Positions 62,610-64,000 of a stretch of DNA of 64,000 bases are shown here, piece after piece. The DNA lies in assembly GCA_010672585.1 (NCBI GenBank), contig JAAHGF010000008.1, forward strand, positions 716,091 through 780,090, written 5' to 3'. The notes under the pieces are model-generated. The model was not told the DNA's origin, did no database searches, and saw only the letters and a program-made list of their open reading frames with translations. Positions within the stretch are counted from its first letter, which is position 1. Each line of letters opens with the position of its first letter. A program made the position numbers and the translations under genes. The stretch is from Okeania sp. SIO1I7 (GTDB lineage Bacteria; Cyanobacteriota; Cyanobacteriia; Cyanobacteriales; Microcoleaceae).

Positions 62610-64000
62610 GTGGAATTTTGGGTGTCTGTGGTTTTATTGCGGATGTCGCAATAGGAGTTTTTGCTCAGTTCTATTGGGAATTTTCACTGTCTGTGGTTTT
62701 ATTGCGGATGTCGCAATAGGAGTTTTTGCTCAGTTCTATTGGGAATTTTCAGTGTCTGTGGTTTTGTTGCGGATGTCGCAATAGGAATTTTTGCTCAGTT
62801 CTATTGGGAATTTTCACTGTCTGTGGTTTGATTGCGGATGTCGCAATAGGAATTTTTGCTCAGTTCTATTGGGAATTTTCAGTGCCTGTGGTTTTATTGC
62901 GGATGTCGCAATAGGAGTTTTTGCTCAGTTCTATTGGGAATTTTCAGTGTCTGTGGTTTTGTTGCGGATGTCGCAATAGGAGTTTTTGCTCAGTTCTATT
63001 GGGAATTTTCAGTGTCTGTGGTTTTGTTGCGGATGTCGCAATAGGAGTTTTTGCTCAGTTCTATTGGGAATTTTCAGTGTCTGTGGTTTTGTTGCGGATG
63101 TCGCAATAGGAGTTTTTGCTCAGTTCTATTGGGAATTTTCAGTGTCTGTGGTTTTGTTGCGGATGTCGCAATAGGAGTGTTTACTCAGTTTCAGTTTTGA
63201 TTTTGGGTGTCTGTGGTTTTATTGCGGATGTCGCAATAGGAGTTTTTGCTTAGTTTCAGTTTTGATTTTGAGTGTCTGTGGTTTTATTGCGGATGTCGCA
63301 ATAGGAATTTTTGCTTAGTTCTATTGGGAATTTTGAGTGCCTGTGGTTTTGTTGCGAATGTCGCAATAAGAATTTTTGCTTAGTTCCATGGGGAATTTTC
63401 ATTGTCTGTGGTTTTATTGCGGATGTCGCAATAGGAGTTTTTGCTTAGTTTCAGTTTTGATTTTGAGTGTCTGTGGTTTTATTGCGGATGTCGCAATAGG
63501 AGTTTTTGCTTAGTTCTATTGGGAATTTTGAGTGCCTGTGGTTTTATTGCGGATGTCGCAATAGGAATTTTTGCTTAGTTCTATTGGGAATTTTGAGTGC
63601 CTGTGGTTTTATTGCGGATGTCGCAATAGGAATTTTTGCTTAGTTCTATTGGGAATTTTCAGTGCCTATGGTTTTATTGCGGATGTCGCAATAGAAATTT
63701 TTGCTTAGTTCTATTGGGAATTTTCAGTGCCTGTGGTTTTGTTGCGGATGTCGCAATAGGAATTTTTGCTTAGTTCTATTGGGAATTTTGAGTGCCTGTG
63801 GTTTTGTTGCGAATGTCGCAATAAGAATTTTTGCTTAGTTCCATGGGGAATTTTCATTGTCTGTGGTTTTATTGCGGATGTCGCAATAGGAGTTTTTGCT
63901 TAGTTTCAGTTTTGATTTTGAGTGTCTGTGGTTTTATTGCGGATGTCGCAATAGGAGTTTTTGCTTAGTTCTATTGGGAATTTTGAGTGCCTGTGGTTTT
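62610..64000. repeat. 65-bp tandem repeat array, about 21 copies, runs off window
   Basis: Each 65-bp unit contains GTCTGTGGTTTT, then the hairpin ATTGCG-GATGT-CGCAAT (some copies GTTGCG), then AGGAGTTTTTGCT and a variable tail (CAGTTCTATTGGGAA or CAGTTTCAGTTTTGA). A CCATGGGGAA variant recurs 455 bp apart (63386 and 63841), exactly seven units, which shows a higher-order repeat. Since 65 is not a multiple of 3 and frames close each three units, it is not coding. There are no unique spacers. Confidence 0.95.

Noticed and set aside
62726..63174. Series of 62-codon open frames stepping by 65 bp
   Set aside because: They begin at TTG, are the same frame artefact in every unit, and 65 is not a multiple of 3.
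62610..64000. Looks like a CRISPR array (regular repeats with a hairpin)
   Set aside because: The whole 65-bp unit repeats, including what would be the spacer; there are no unique spacers and no cas genes.

Overview
The window is chromosomal DNA from a filamentous cyanobacterium. It carries petH (ferredoxin-NADP reductase with the phycobilisome-linker domain), the flavodiiron pair flv1/flv3, a Gun4-type kinase family, PatA-like regulators and an acyl-ACP synthetase. Many copies of the HIP1 octamer GCGATCGC, low GC, long intergenic regions and abundant heptamer tandem repeats also fit. A large, repeat-rich Okeania/Trichodesmium/Moorea-type genome is my best guess, made from gene content and repeats only.

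Layout. 0-11.4 kb: two tandem TPR genes, a DUF1822 gene, an HTH protein, an S8 protease and a TPR-CHAT protein whose caspase-like dyad is destroyed. 11.8-17.1 kb: two paralogous PATAN-REC response regulators, a 2H-phosphoesterase-like protein and an EamA transporter. 17.2-21.8 kb: two 149-bp MITE-like elements, an IS630 transposase relic, a small acidic membrane-anchored protein and petH. 21.9-33.5 kb: an array of four related Ser/Thr kinase genes with swapped C-termini (WD40, WD40, Gun4 broken by an amber codon, Gun4 intact), an ABC-type ligand-binding lipoprotein, an orphan VapB-like gene pair and a 3.6-copy 176-bp tandem repeat. 34-40.6 kb: acyl-ACP/CoA synthetase, YlqD-like protein, pyruvate dehydrogenase E2, a membrane-protein gene split by an amber codon and an exported protein. 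40.7-42.6 kb: a toxin-antitoxin cluster (UPF0175 with a 12-codon toxin stub, a PIN toxin with partner, MazEF-like pair). 42.7-53 kb: an intact TPR-CHAT protease with recently amplified TPR units, quinone-reductase-like protein, cyclophilin, spermidine-synthase-like protein, THUMP methyltransferase and an SH3b protein. 53.5-59.6 kb: flv3 and flv1, separated by a TerB-like gene and a gene I read as a tRNA-dependent cyclodipeptide synthase (CDPS) of the XYP type. 59.7-64 kb: a decayed PIN toxin gene, two small membrane-protein candidates, an NB-ARC STAND protein with no sensor domain, and a 65-bp tandem array that runs off the window end.

How it fits together. Flv1 and Flv3 act as a heterodimer that passes electrons from photosystem I to oxygen, and PetH handles the competing ferredoxin-to-NADP+ route. 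Kinases with WD40 or Gun4 sensors, TPR-CHAT proteases, an NB-ARC ATPase and toxin-antitoxin remnants form a signalling and conflict repertoire typical of multicellular cyanobacteria. The most notable single gene is the CDPS-like ORF. The most notable architecture is the layered repeat landscape: six short mobile-element families, two of which show clear target-site duplications, nested insertions, and tandem repeats that repeatedly begin at stop codons.
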